Assembly: GCF_000428845.1 (NCBI RefSeq)
Contig: NZ_AUAS01000009.1
Coordinates: forward strand, 1 to 64,000
Direction of reading: 5' to 3'
DNA: 64,000 nt
DNA from: Dyadobacter alkalitolerans DSM 23607
Lineage (GTDB): Bacteria; Bacteroidota; Bacteroidia; Cytophagales; Spirosomataceae
Shown here: positions 1-7,070 of the stretch, piece after piece
How the letters are laid out: the number at the start of each line of letters is the position of its first letter
Numbering within the stretch: position 1 is the stretch's first letter
Made by a program: the position numbers and the translations under genes
Notes under the pieces: generated by a model
Told to the model about the DNA's origin: nothing
Databases searched by the model: none
What the model saw: only the letters and a program-made list of their open reading frames with translations

Positions 1-284
1 GCTTTTTTTAAGATTTCGCGGTCAGTTTTTAAGCGCTCGTTCTCAGCACGTAGTTTTGCTACTTCGCCAGCCAACTTTGCTGCTCTGTCGCTAACCTTTT
101 CTCCGCTATTCGATTTTGTCTTTTTTGTTGCCATCCTTTTCCAACGATAGAGAACATTCTCGGCAATTCCAAATGACTCCGAAATTTCCTTCGCACTTCT
201 GCCCGAAGTCAACATCCTGGTCATTTCTTGCTTGAAATCAGCATCGTAGCTCCGACGAGTCTTTAATGATTTGGGGTCTTTCAT
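1..284 (-). CDS. IS3-family transposase OrfA, 3' part outside window
   Basis: The minus-strand frame starts with ATG at 284 and stays open to the window edge (94 codons visible). The protein begins MKDPKSLKTRRSYDADFKQE and continues with a helix-turn-helix of the IS3/IS911 OrfA type, with 'AKEISESFGIAENVLYRWKR' at about residues 31-50. A basic, Glu/Lys-rich stretch from about residue 70 has heptad spacing and looks like the leucine-zipper dimerisation region of OrfA. In IS3 elements OrfA binds the terminal repeats and is fused to the DDE catalytic OrfB by a -1 frameshift; OrfB would lie to the left of the window. Confidence 0.85.
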   Translation of the reverse strand, partial: MKDPKSLKTRRSYDADFKQEMTRMLTSGRSAKEISESFGIAENVLYRWKRMATKKTKSNSGEKVSDRAAKLAGEVAKLRAENERLKTDREILKK

Positions 285-333
285 TCTGCATCATAATGTG
301 CAAAAATGTGTGCCGTTTTTTGGAGCCACCTCA
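1..333 (-). mobile_element. IS3-family insertion sequence, one end, cut by window start
   Basis: The segment contains the start of an IS3-type orfA on the minus strand and ends at 333. There the minus-strand sequence begins TGAGGTGGCTCC, which fits the TG...CA termini of IS3-family elements. The element lies inside the orfA of another IS (331-489), so the insertion point is visible as the junction at 333/334. The rest of the element, including orfB and the second end, lies outside the window. The exact boundary is inferred from the interrupted reading frame and the terminal dinucleotide, not from a matched pair of inverted repeats. Confidence 0.7.
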
Positions 334-489
334 TTCTACCTTATCTAACCAAGTTTTAACCGTATGACGTGTGACGCTAAATTTGTTAGCTGCCTGAGTA
401 ATGTTAAGTTTGCCCTGATGAATCTCAGATACCATTTGAAGCATGGTTTGTCTATGCTGCCGCATCCGTAGTTGTTTGAGTTGATCCAT
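331..489 (-). pseudogene. Transposase OrfA, truncated by IS insertion
   Basis: ATG at 489 opens a 52-codon frame beginning MDQLKQLRMRQHRQTMLQMV and carrying a helix-turn-helix (GKLNITQAANKFSVTRHTVK, about residues 26-45). The frame ends DKVE, and its stop codon TGA (331-333) is formed by the first bases of the inserted element. A normal OrfA of this type is about twice as long, so this is the N-terminal DNA-binding part only. It could in theory still bind the IS ends as a truncated repressor, but nothing here shows that it is expressed. Confidence 0.65.
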
Positions 490-529
490 AATTTAATGAT
501 TTGTGGTCAACTTATTTCAGGACAAGACA
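334..529 (-). mobile_element. Left end of a second, interrupted IS
   Basis: Reading the minus strand from 529 gives TGTCTTGTCCTGAAATAAG followed by a short leader and an orfA start at 489. This is how Bacteroidota IS3-type elements begin. The element is cut at 334 by the IS that fills 1-333, so only its first ~200 bp are in the window. The outer boundary near 525-529 is estimated from the terminal TG and the AT-rich flank, not from a target duplication. Confidence 0.55.
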
Positions 530-1010
530 ATTTGTAGGTATGGCAATTACGAGAGGATAGCAGACAAACTTGTAATTTTAATGCTTGGAGAAAACTGAGT
601 TTTGAAACTGAATTCCATGGGAAAATCTTGGATGCACGCCCCGGATTAAGATTAAGATACCAAAGATTTGGACTGATGAACTTACTAGCGCGGGTCCGAT
701 ACATTATTCTAACAGGCATTTTCAAACTCAACTTTACGGTTCTTTGTAACGATTAGCCAGCGAGAACGAATTCATGGATGTTATGAATTGTTTGCTAATC
801 TCCAATGCAACATTATATCTCACGTAGATACCTGTATTTTGACTAAGGTAATATTTGGATTGTAACTGTACCGACATTTGCTGGGAACGCTTGAAGATTG
901 TATCTTTGAACAAGAGAAAAGATGTTCTAAATGTAACTTTCAAATTGAGAGGCAAATTCGGGACTGCTGCATTTCGTGGGATTATAAGTATTTGAAAATA
1001 AATCGGTTAC
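530..1010. other. AT-rich gap with no supported gene
   Basis: No coding frame in this stretch has a recognisable family, a good start context or a coherent composition. Short open frames on both strands (up to ~75 codons) overlap each other and look like chance. By position it is the end of an integrated element, between the IS remnants on its left and the attachment-like site on its right. Confidence 0.5.
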
Positions 1011-1013
1011 TGT

Positions 1014-1040
1014 TAGGGTTCGACTCCCCGCATCTCCACA
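1014..1040 (+). other. tmRNA/tRNA 3'-end fragment, probable att site
   Basis: The stretch contains GGGTTCGACTCCCCGCATC followed by TCCACA, which reads as a T-loop (TTCGACT), the 3' strand of the T-stem and the acceptor 3' strand of a tmRNA or tRNA. No matching 5' half is present upstream: the expected acceptor strand (GGAGATG-like) and, for tmRNA, the tag-coding region are missing, and the left T-stem pairs poorly. A 3' fragment of this kind followed directly by a terminator is what remains at one border when an integrative element recombines into the end of ssrA or a tRNA gene. The assignment to ssrA in particular is from resemblance only. Confidence 0.6.
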
Positions 1041-1046
1041 AGTATC

Positions 1047-1181
1047 AATTACAAAAAGTATCAAAAGCCTGCAAATCAATGATTTGTGGGCTTTTTGTTT
1101 GTTGATGCCAAGTCAAAAAAATTCAATTATTCTCAAATATTTGGTGAGCGTTTCGGTGAGCAAATATAAATTACAAAAAGT
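1047..1181 (+). repeat. 13-bp direct repeat and 8-bp inverted repeat near att
   Basis: The 13-mer AATTACAAAAAGT occurs at 1047-1059 and again at 1169-1181. Between and beside the copies, GGTGAGCA (1155-1162) is inverted as TGCTCACC (1181-1188). Short direct repeats flanking a tyrosine-recombinase att core often act as arm-type binding sites; this role is inferred from position. Confidence 0.4.
1063..1096 (+). terminator. Rho-independent terminator behind the tmRNA/tRNA fragment
   Basis: The hairpin pairs AAAAGCCTGCAAATCA with TGATTTGTGGGCTTTT and is followed by more T residues. It probably terminated the original tmRNA/tRNA transcript and marks the host side of the att junction. Confidence 0.7.
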
Positions 1182-1340
1182 GCTCACCAAAACAGCATAA
1201 ATTCATATTTGGACGTGCTCCAAGCCAAGGTTTACGATCTTCATCGTAAAATGATTGAATCGGAGATTACAATTACCGCGGAGCTGTTTAAAATTAGTAT
1301 ACCGAAGTCGGCTATTCAAGGGGCTACAAGCACTGATTAA
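1176..1340 (+). pseudogene. Tyrosine recombinase (integrase) remnant
   Basis: One frame reads INSYLDVLQAKVYDLHRKMI followed by ESEITITAELFKI, then loses resemblance and stops at 1338-1340. This matches the N-terminal SAM-like, core-binding domain of Bacteroidota phage-type integrases, which typically have '...YL..LEAKVYDAHR.LIEE..TITAE'. No start codon lies in frame upstream, and there is no catalytic domain with its R-H-R-Y residues. It is a decayed fragment of an integrase, consistent with the att-like site 140 bp upstream. The ~230 bp after it, up to the next gene, contain no recognisable gene. Confidence 0.6.
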
Positions 1341-1569
1341 CAAAAACATGGCCGGACATTCTTCCCGAATAACATCTAATTGAAATCGTTGCTTTTCCAG
1401 ACGCCCGACAGCCGCATATTAAGCTTGTCTTGACAGACCAATTAGCCCGCCGACGCGGCAACTTATACAATTGATCCCTACTCATGAGCGCGTTAGGGAT
1501 GAATATTACAATTGTGATGTCAATTAGCCTTGCATGCACCAATCTATTTACTTCAATATTAGAACTAAG

Positions 1570-2208
1570 CTACAATTTTAGCATCAGTTGCACATTCAGG
1601 CTTAGCTGATAGGCGTGGATGTTAATGTTGGAGGGCGGGATCGCATAAGTAAAAGTAGGTTGTGCGACCAGGGATAACCGCTCGGCAAAATGGTAAATTA
1701 CCCCTGCACCTATTAAAGAAGATATCCTCGAAGTATTGCGATCTGACTTGAAAGTAACCGTTCCTAAGTCAGGTATTGTCAGCCGGCTTGTTGTACCAAA
1801 ATTCCATAATGCACCAGCTGAGAGGTACGGTGACAGCTTCCTTTCAGTTATCTGCAAATTGGCAATAACCGGAATCGAAAAATGATGGGACCGACTTTTG
1901 GTGCCAGACTTACTGGTGCTGGAGTGGTTAAACCAGAAGCCCGTGGACACCGACCATTTTTGTGAAAATGAATATCTACCGTTCAAGCCGGCCCAATACC
2001 CTTTCGGTGATATTTCGGATCGCAACACTTGAGATGTGATTGCACCGCTACCATTCGGATCAGGCAGCATTGCTTCTACCCTGGATTTTATGTGCCCGTA
2101 GTACGGGGCCACTGTTGCCGATAGCGCAAACTTACTCTGGCTGATTGCACCCGGACCAGATAGTAGAAAGCCAGGCAATAACAATAAAGCAGAAAATATT
2201 GATTTCAT
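1570..2208 (-). CDS. Outer-membrane beta-barrel protein
   Basis: The 212-residue protein starts MKSIFSALLLLPGFLLSGPG and has a plausible Sec signal peptide cleaved near residue 24. The rest alternates polar and hydrophobic residues in short strands ('WSVSTGFWFNHSS', 'LSPYLSAGALWNFG', 'RISSLIGAGVIYHF'), as in the porin/OmpA-type barrel families common in Bacteroidota (PF13568-like). It is expected to form a small barrel of about eight strands in the outer membrane. It ends with LNVQLMLKL rather than a terminal Phe. It stands alone, with mobile-element debris downstream and a 448-bp divergent gap upstream, and no ligand can be assigned. Confidence 0.75.
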   Translation of the reverse strand: MKSIFSALLLLPGFLLSGPGAISQSKFALSATVAPYYGHIKSRVEAMLPDPNGSGAITSQVLRSEISPKGYWAGLNGRYSFSQKWSVSTGFWFNHSSTSKSGTKSRSHHFSIPVIANLQITERKLSPYLSAGALWNFGTTSRLTIPDLGTVTFKSDRNTSRISSLIGAGVIYHFAERLSLVAQPTFTYAIPPSNINIHAYQLSLNVQLMLKL

Positions 2209-2656
2209 TGCGGCTCATTTTTGAAGATGAATAATTATCTATGCCAAACTTCAAACTTGACCTTATGGTGGCCATGTCAATTTAGGTACAGGACTCTAAT
2301 CTAATTACTTAGTTAGGATACAAGTTGCCTGCTATGGAACGCTAATATTTACTGATATTAGATATTCCTACCCTCGGTTCATTTTTTATGTTGAAAGTAC
2401 GCGCTTCTTACCGTAAAACGGAGATAGTGTAATTTGATTTCATGGAAAATAAGAATGGACTCTCAATTTGGCAACACCATCGATCGGCGAGATCGAAAAA
2501 AAGGATCTTCCTTGAGCTTAGGTATTCTTTTTGTACTTGTAACTAATCTATCTTTTCATCTCACGGAATCTTACATTATTGCCATCATTCCCTGCTAGTC
2601 ATATCTCAAGGAAAGCACCAATATTTTAAGTCAGGTAACCCACAACCAATTGTTAT
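2209..2656. other. Divergent intergenic region, no gene seen
   Basis: This 448-bp AT-rich stretch separates the leftward barrel gene from the rightward permease gene and must hold both promoters. No TAnnTTTG element with correct spacing, no terminator and no plausible small ORF could be singled out. Confidence 0.5.
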
Positions 2657-3994
2657 ATGCGGCATACTACCAGTAGTAACTTTCCCACAAAAGAAGGCTT
2701 AAAAAGAGAAATTGGAATTTGGGGGTTAACCTCTAATATCATCAATGTGGTCATTGGCTCCGGCATATTTGTTTTGCCCGCTCTGGTTAGCCAGGGACTG
2801 GGAGCTGCCGGCATACTGGCCTACTTGTTTTGTGGATTCCTGATAACAATAATCATGCTTTGCTTTGCCGAGGTAGGAAGTAAAGTAACTCTGACGGGAG
2901 GTGCTTATGCTTACATTGAAGCCGCCTTTGGAGAATATTTCGGTTTTCTAACCACCAACCTGTTTATCTTTGGAGCTTCCCTGATGGCAACAGCAGCAGT
3001 AGCTAATGCCCTGGCAGATACCTTGTCTTACATGCTGCCCGTATTTAAAGAAAAAGCATTTCGAGCCGTTTTTTTCCTGATCCTGTTTTCGGGTCTAACC
3101 ATAGTCAATGTCAGGGGGGTAAAGCAAGGCATTACTTTGGTGAAATTAACGACAATAGCTAAACTGGCGCCCTTGCTGCTATTAGTGATCTGGGGTTCAA
3201 CTCAAATATCACTGCAGAATTTAAAATGGGACAAAGTACCCTCCCTTCCTTCTTTTGGCAGTGTTTCCCTGATCCTGTTTTTTGCCTTTCAGGGAGCAGA
3301 GAATAGTTTAAGCGTTAGCGGGGAAGTTCAGAACCCGAAGAAAACTATTCCAAGGGCCATCTTTTTAAGTTTATTGGTTATTATTTTGCTTTACATAGCC
3401 GTGCAATTGGTTGCTCAGGGAATACTGGGCGATGCATTCCCCCGGTATAAAGCCGCTCCCTTAGCCGAGGTGGCCAAAAGAATAATGGGGCCCTTCGGGG
3501 CGACCTTAATGATACTCGGGGCTTGCATTTCTATGTTTGGTTATTTAAGTGGAGACATATTGAATATGCCGCGGGTATTATTCCGTTCGGCCAAGGACGG
3601 CGTGATTCCCATCAAAGCCTTAGCGTTTATTCATCCCAGATTTTCCACCCCCTATGTTTCAGTCATTGCATTCACCACTTTAGGCTGTTTACTGGCTATT
3701 ACGGGTGAATTTAAACAGTTAGCCATCTTGTCTTCCTCTTCCGTGCTTTTGATCTATTTAGGAGTTGCTTTAGCAGTAATTAAGTTAAGAATAAAAGATC
3801 AGGCAGATTCCCCCTCTTTTAAAATTCCAGGGGGCTACCTGGTTCCCGTTCTGGCCGTTATAACCATTCTTGTTTTTTTATCCAACCTTACAAAAGCAGA
3901 AATAGTAGGAATGTTATTTACCCTGGTTGTTTTAAGCTTACTATTCTACTTGCTGAAGTATTTAAAAACGCTCCGTGCCAGGATGGTCAAGTAA
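2657..3994 (+). CDS. APC-superfamily amino acid permease
   Basis: The 445-residue protein is almost entirely hydrophobic, with about twelve predicted membrane helices, the usual length and topology of APC (amino acid-polyamine-organocation) transporters. The first helix carries the substrate-binding motif 'INVVIGSGIFVLPALV' (about residues 29-44), with the GSGIF unwinding loop of the family. Other markers are 'LTGGAYAYIEAAFG' and 'FFAFQGAENSLSVSGEVQNP', the latter matching the conserved helix-6 'F.G.E......E..NP' region. It should import an amino acid or exchange it against another compound in the inner membrane; the substrate cannot be read from sequence. Its codons look more A/T-rich in third positions than those of neighbouring genes, which hints at transfer. 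It has no operon partners. Confidence 0.9.
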   Translation: MRHTTSSNFPTKEGLKREIGIWGLTSNIINVVIGSGIFVLPALVSQGLGAAGILAYLFCGFLITIIMLCFAEVGSKVTLTGGAYAYIEAAFGEYFGFLTTNLFIFGASLMATAAVANALADTLSYMLPVFKEKAFRAVFFLILFSGLTIVNVRGVKQGITLVKLTTIAKLAPLLLLVIWGSTQISLQNLKWDKVPSLPSFGSVSLILFFAFQGAENSLSVSGEVQNPKKTIPRAIFLSLLVIILLYIAVQLVAQGILGDAFPRYKAAPLAEVAKRIMGPFGATLMILGACISMFGYLSGDILNMPRVLFRSAKDGVIPIKALAFIHPRFSTPYVSVIAFTTLGCLLAITGEFKQLAILSSSSVLLIYLGVALAVIKLRIKDQADSPSFKIPGGYLVPVLAVITILVFLSNLTKAEIVGMLFTLVVLSLLFYLLKYLKTLRARMVK

Positions 3995-4057
3995 AAAGTA
4001 GAGGATTGCGTTGGTTTCCAAGCTTGATTCAAGCAGTAGCAATCCAAAAAGAGATGA

Positions 4058-4103
4058 CAAAAGGTTTCTGCAAATCATTTGCGTTAAGTCATACAACCTT
4101 TTG
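4058..4103 (+). terminator. Hairpin after the permease gene
   Basis: CAAAAGGTT (4058-4066) is inverted as AACCTTTTG (4095-4103), 64 bp after the permease stop. There is no long T-run, so it may be a weak terminator or a 3' mRNA-stabilising hairpin. Confidence 0.35.
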
Positions 4104-4200
4104 CTGCTGAAAGTGCCTCTTTGTGTTTAAGGACGACTGGTTGCAATAAACATATGCACGGACATTTAATGCTGTATTGTTAAATGATACTCTTTTGATC

Positions 4201-5448
4201 ATGAAGAAATTCCTTTACTTCTTTCTGTTTTGCCCGCTTCTCTGGCATACCGCGACTGCGCAGGACAGTATTCCGGTCACATTTTCCCAAGAGCAGGACA
4301 CCATCACGAAGCAACGCTTTATCGACAGATATGAGAATGTGTTTATGACAAAAGTGCCGACCAGGCACATGTTTAAGCTGAGCCTCACATTTGCACCCAA
4401 TTACCTGTTCACAGTGGACAACAATGCGCTGCAAACCCTGTTTTACGGCTTTGGCTATGAATATAAAATCGCTCCGGCTTTCTCAATTGGAACAGATGTC
4501 CAGCTCAACGGTGGGTGGGGAGGCAAGCTCGGTTTCAACGGCGTGCTGGACGGCAATGTTTATGGACGTTGGTATTATGATATGAAACGCCGGATCAATC
4601 AGGGCGTAAGCGTGAGCAATTTCACAGGCAATTACCTGGCAATTGTCGGCGGGAAACGTTGGGGAAAAGCGGATATTGACTATCAGTTAACAACAATTGG
4701 TGTTGAATTTGGCTTACAGAGAAGGTTTCTCAACAATGGGCGGATTGAGTTTGCAATCGGAGCGTCTTATCAGCGATACTCAAATGAGCATTATCCACTT
4801 CAATCAGAATACGCATTGCATAAAGCCAGTGACTTCGCCATTGCGTCACGAACGAGCATGGGACTGGCTTTTGGCGATTGGAAAAGAAATAAAAATGTGC
4901 CGGTGTGCGAAGTGTTTCGATGTGACGAAAACGTGCAGCAGCAATGGAAGCTTTTGTGGCCCAAAATATATTTATCCTCACGATTTGTACAAGGCGCGAT
5001 TGGCCTGGCTTATGAGCGAAAGTTCGGCAGCGGTCCATTGTCCCTGAACGGACAAGTCAATGCGGATTACGCGCGAATGGTTTCCAAACGATCCGCGCAA
5101 CCTCCCGGCCCTGGAAGTAACGACTTGCAGATATGGCCGGCATTGCAATTACGTTACTATTTTCAGCAAAAAGAGGCGATGCGAAGAGGGTTGGGCGGGC
5201 AGAATCTCTCGGGCATGTACTTTGGGCCGCACAGCGATTTTGTTTACTATCAAAGTGAAAATGTTTTTAGTGAAGGGAGGCAGAAAAGACATCTGGGCGT
5301 CGGCGCTGCAGCAGGATTTCAGCAAACATTGTTCAAGAAGGCCTACATTGATGTGTCATTTAATGCCAGCCACAATGTCCTCCACCGGCAGCCCGACGCG
5401 AATCGCATACTTGCTTCGATCAGGACGGGGTTTGGGGTTACGTTATAA
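4201..5448 (+). CDS. Secreted outer-membrane barrel protein, unknown function
   Basis: I place the start at the ATG at 4201, giving 415 residues. From there the protein has a standard signal peptide (MKKFLYFFLFCPLLWHTATA, then QDS), whereas an upstream in-frame ATG at 4177 would add eight unneeded residues. The mature protein is rich in short aromatic, amphipathic strands ('FGYEYKIAPAFSIGTDVQL', 'GRWYYDMKRRINQGVSVSNF', 'ALQLRYYFQQ') and ends in a strand-like 'SIRTGFGVTL', typical of outer-membrane barrels. A cysteine pair in 'PVCEVFRCDE' may form a surface disulfide. I do not recognise a named family. A degenerate relative lies at 54102-54457, sharing WYY-M--R---G---NF-G-YLA. The gene is monocistronic and ends at a strong terminator. 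Confidence 0.75.
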   Translation: MKKFLYFFLFCPLLWHTATAQDSIPVTFSQEQDTITKQRFIDRYENVFMTKVPTRHMFKLSLTFAPNYLFTVDNNALQTLFYGFGYEYKIAPAFSIGTDVQLNGGWGGKLGFNGVLDGNVYGRWYYDMKRRINQGVSVSNFTGNYLAIVGGKRWGKADIDYQLTTIGVEFGLQRRFLNNGRIEFAIGASYQRYSNEHYPLQSEYALHKASDFAIASRTSMGLAFGDWKRNKNVPVCEVFRCDENVQQQWKLLWPKIYLSSRFVQGAIGLAYERKFGSGPLSLNGQVNADYARMVSKRSAQPPGPGSNDLQIWPALQLRYYFQQKEAMRRGLGGQNLSGMYFGPHSDFVYYQSENVFSEGRQKRHLGVGAAAGFQQTLFKKAYIDVSFNASHNVLHRQPDANRILASIRTGFGVTL

Positions 5449-5460
5449 AGTTTGATTTTA

Positions 5461-5502
5461 AATAAAATGCCGGACGGAAATTCTCCGGCCCGGCATTTTA
5501 TT
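5461..5502 (+). terminator. Strong bidirectional terminator
   Basis: AATAAAATGCCGG (5461-5473) is perfectly inverted as CCGGCATTTTATT (5490-5502). A/T runs on both sides allow it to act for the rightward barrel gene and for leftward transcription of the remnant at 5501-5725. Confidence 0.85.
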
Positions 5503-5725
5503 ATTGCTCCCGGCAACAATGCTCTGCTGGACTCGATACACTTTGCGTTTGCTGGAAGCCAGCGAAGTTAGCTGCCTTTTCAAAGCTTTTCGGCGGTATG
5601 AGACTCGCTTTTGTTCCGGCGATGGGCAGATGTTCCGGTGTGGAAACGTTGGTGATTGTCACTTGTCCGTAAGCGACATAAATATTCAGAAAAAGGCAGA
5701 TTAGGGATGTAAATCGACGAATCAT
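5501..5725 (-). pseudogene. Truncated secreted protein, N-terminal fragment
   Basis: The 74-residue frame starts with a signal peptide (MIRRFTSLICLFLNIYVAYG) and continues 'HLPIAGTKASLIPPKSFEKA' and 'NFAGFQQTQS'. This resembles the N-terminus of a Bacteroidota secreted family with 'PG(T/S)...L.PP.GF..A..F.GF' that is normally two to three times longer. After that it degenerates into 'VSSPAEHCCREQ' and stops inside the terminator stem of the convergent gene. I read it as an N-terminal remnant whose 3' part was lost by deletion; a genuine small secreted protein is the alternative. Confidence 0.4.
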
Positions 5726-5921
5726 AATGTTGGAATAAATGAAATTAGGCTTGTCGTAACAGATTGACCACGTTAAGTCGTGTCAATTTATCAATTTTTC
5801 GTTCAGTTTCGCTGCTGTCAAGCTTGTGTGCTTTACTTGCTCCTCTTTGATACCGCCTGGTTATTTTATAGTGTTTTAATTTGGTGAATAATAAGCAGTT
5901 CAAATAAGCATTATTATTAAT

Positions 5922-6443
5922 ATGGAAAATAAAGAAGTTTTGATAAACCCACCGTTAGTAGCCACACTATCAATCGATCCAGCTGCACAGGCTTATTTCG
6001 ACGATTTGCGAGTGCGGCATTTTCCAAAGGAGAGAAATTATCTGAATGCCCATCTGACTTTGTTCAACGCCTTGCCCGACGAGCCGTGGATCTTTGAGAA
6101 GATGCAAATGCTTGCGGCTAGTCAGGTTGTATTCGAGGTTAAGGTCGATCAGGTAATGTCACTGGGCGGCGGGACGGCCTTTAAAATTGTGTCACCCGAG
6201 TTGGCCTTGCTTCACCAGAGTTTGCAAACACATTATCACGAGGTGCTGACTAATCAGGATAAGCAGAAAAGGAATTTCCATATCACTGTCCAGAACAAGG
6301 TGGACCCTTCTGTTGCCAAAAGCTTGCAAGCCGAACTCAGGGCGAGCTTCGAACCATTCAGCTTTGCTGCCAAGGGCGTGCATTTGTGGAGATATCTTGG
6401 CGGGCCGTGGGAGTTTCTCAGGACTGATCATTTTAATGGCTAG
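5922..6443 (+). CDS. 2'-5' RNA ligase family (2H phosphoesterase) protein
   Basis: The 173-residue protein carries the two H-x-T/S signatures of the 2H phosphoesterase superfamily: 'AHLTLFNALP' (about residues 43-52) and 'FHITVQNKV' (about 120-128). These histidines form the active site in the ThpR/LigT and YjcG branches, which hydrolyse or make 2',5'- or 2',3'-cyclic phosphodiester bonds in RNA or nucleotides. The length fits a single-domain cytoplasmic enzyme. The start at 5922 follows an AT-rich leader without a Shine-Dalgarno sequence, as is usual in Bacteroidota. It has no operon partners, so the substrate is open. Confidence 0.85.
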   Translation: MENKEVLINPPLVATLSIDPAAQAYFDDLRVRHFPKERNYLNAHLTLFNALPDEPWIFEKMQMLAASQVVFEVKVDQVMSLGGGTAFKIVSPELALLHQSLQTHYHEVLTNQDKQKRNFHITVQNKVDPSVAKSLQAELRASFEPFSFAAKGVHLWRYLGGPWEFLRTDHFNG

Positions 6444-6466
6444 CGATATAAAAAATGCATATCAAG

Positions 6467-6589
6467 TTATTTATTGAGCTTTTTAGTAAAACGCACATCG
6501 GCAAGATGTTTCCGGCTGATTGCAACCGGATCTCTAAGAGCAGCTTTAAAAAAGAAGATGCTCAGCAGAATTGCAAAATGTGTTTTCAT
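6467..6589 (-). CDS. Small ORF coupled to the His-rich lipoprotein gene
   Basis: A 40-residue frame starts at 6589, and its ATG overlaps the stop of the upstream lipoprotein gene (ATGA, 6586-6589), an arrangement typical of translational coupling. It begins MKTHFAILLSIFFFKAALRD, a hydrophobic leader-like segment, followed by a basic tail ending FTKKLNK. It may be a real micro-protein, or the start of a secreted protein lost by deletion. No family is recognised. Confidence 0.35.
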   Translation of the reverse strand: MKTHFAILLSIFFFKAALRDPVAISRKHLADVRFTKKLNK

Positions 6590-6999
6590 CGGTCCGTTGG
6601 CTGAAGCGGTTCACTAACCTGTTTCCCGATCTGCTCGATGGCTTGTTTGGCATTCCTTTGAAATTCCAGCATAGACTGGTCCGTCATTTGCGGCGCTGGC
6701 TTGTGATCATGACTTCCGTGGTGGTGCTCATGGGCAAATCCTGGGACTTCAATCAAACCGCCTTCCCACAACTTGACGAGATTGCCGATGCTATCAAGCT
6801 TTGCTTGTGTGGATTTATCTGTCGTGGTTTTCTTGATGCTATCCAGCTTTTGCTGAATTTTTTCAGCAGTGGCGAACGACTCTATATGCAGGTTGTTTGC
6901 TTCAACCAGCGTTTCGCTTTTCTGCTGATCGGGCTGGCAACTCAAGGAAGCGACCAGGAAAAGAGCGATTGGCCCGTAAGAGATTATTTTGCACATCAT
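6586..6999 (-). CDS. His-rich lipoprotein, probable metal-binding
   Basis: The 137-residue protein has a lipoprotein signal peptide with lipobox LSC (Cys about residue 21). The start may be either of two adjacent ATGs (6999 or 6996). The mature part is a charged, probably helical stretch ('AEKIQQKLDSIKKTTTD...') followed by a histidine cluster, HEHHHGSHDHK, that could bind Zn, Cu, Ni or Co. It is transcribed divergently from a MerC/MerT-like membrane protein gene, and the 71-bp space between them contains one perfect 23-bp palindrome. Both genes are therefore likely under one metal sensor. Periplasmic metal buffering or delivery is inferred from the His cluster and context; no named family is claimed. 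Confidence 0.7.
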   Translation of the reverse strand: MMCKIISYGPIALFLVASLSCQPDQQKSETLVEANNLHIESFATAEKIQQKLDSIKKTTTDKSTQAKLDSIGNLVKLWEGGLIEVPGFAHEHHHGSHDHKPAPQMTDQSMLEFQRNAKQAIEQIGKQVSEPLQPTDR

Positions 7000-7010
7000 G
7001 GAACTTGATC

Positions 7011-7033
7011 TATTTGCAACAATGTTGCAAATA
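7011..7033. promoter_or_regulatory. Perfect 23-bp palindrome, probable metal-repressor operator
   Basis: TATTTGCAACA and TGTTGCAAATA are separated by a single A, giving eleven-base arms with no mismatch. The site lies 12 bp from the lipoprotein start and 38 bp from the MerC-like start, so a dimer bound here could control both genes. The size and symmetry resemble Fur-family (Fur/Zur) boxes. Which regulator binds is inferred; no such gene is in the window. Confidence 0.65.
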
Positions 7034-7070
7034 TGATAAAAAACATTTTGAGCTCCAAATCTCGTTTTTC

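Noticed and set aside
640-1040. Complete tmRNA gene ending at 1040
   Set aside because: No 5' acceptor strand, no tag-coding segment and no D-loop-like GGTTTCGAC element are found in the 400 bp upstream; only the 3' fragment is present.
507-1105. Three short frames (507-731 minus, 734-955 minus, 878-1105 plus)
   Set aside because: They overlap an IS end, each other or the att-like site and terminator, and show no domain, signal peptide or coding composition.
1324-1542. 72-codon minus-strand frame, and plus-strand frame with 'VAFPDARQPHIKLVLTDQLA'
   Set aside because: The minus frame has no features. The plus fragment looks coding-like but could not be linked to a family, so only the integrase remnant to its left is annotated.
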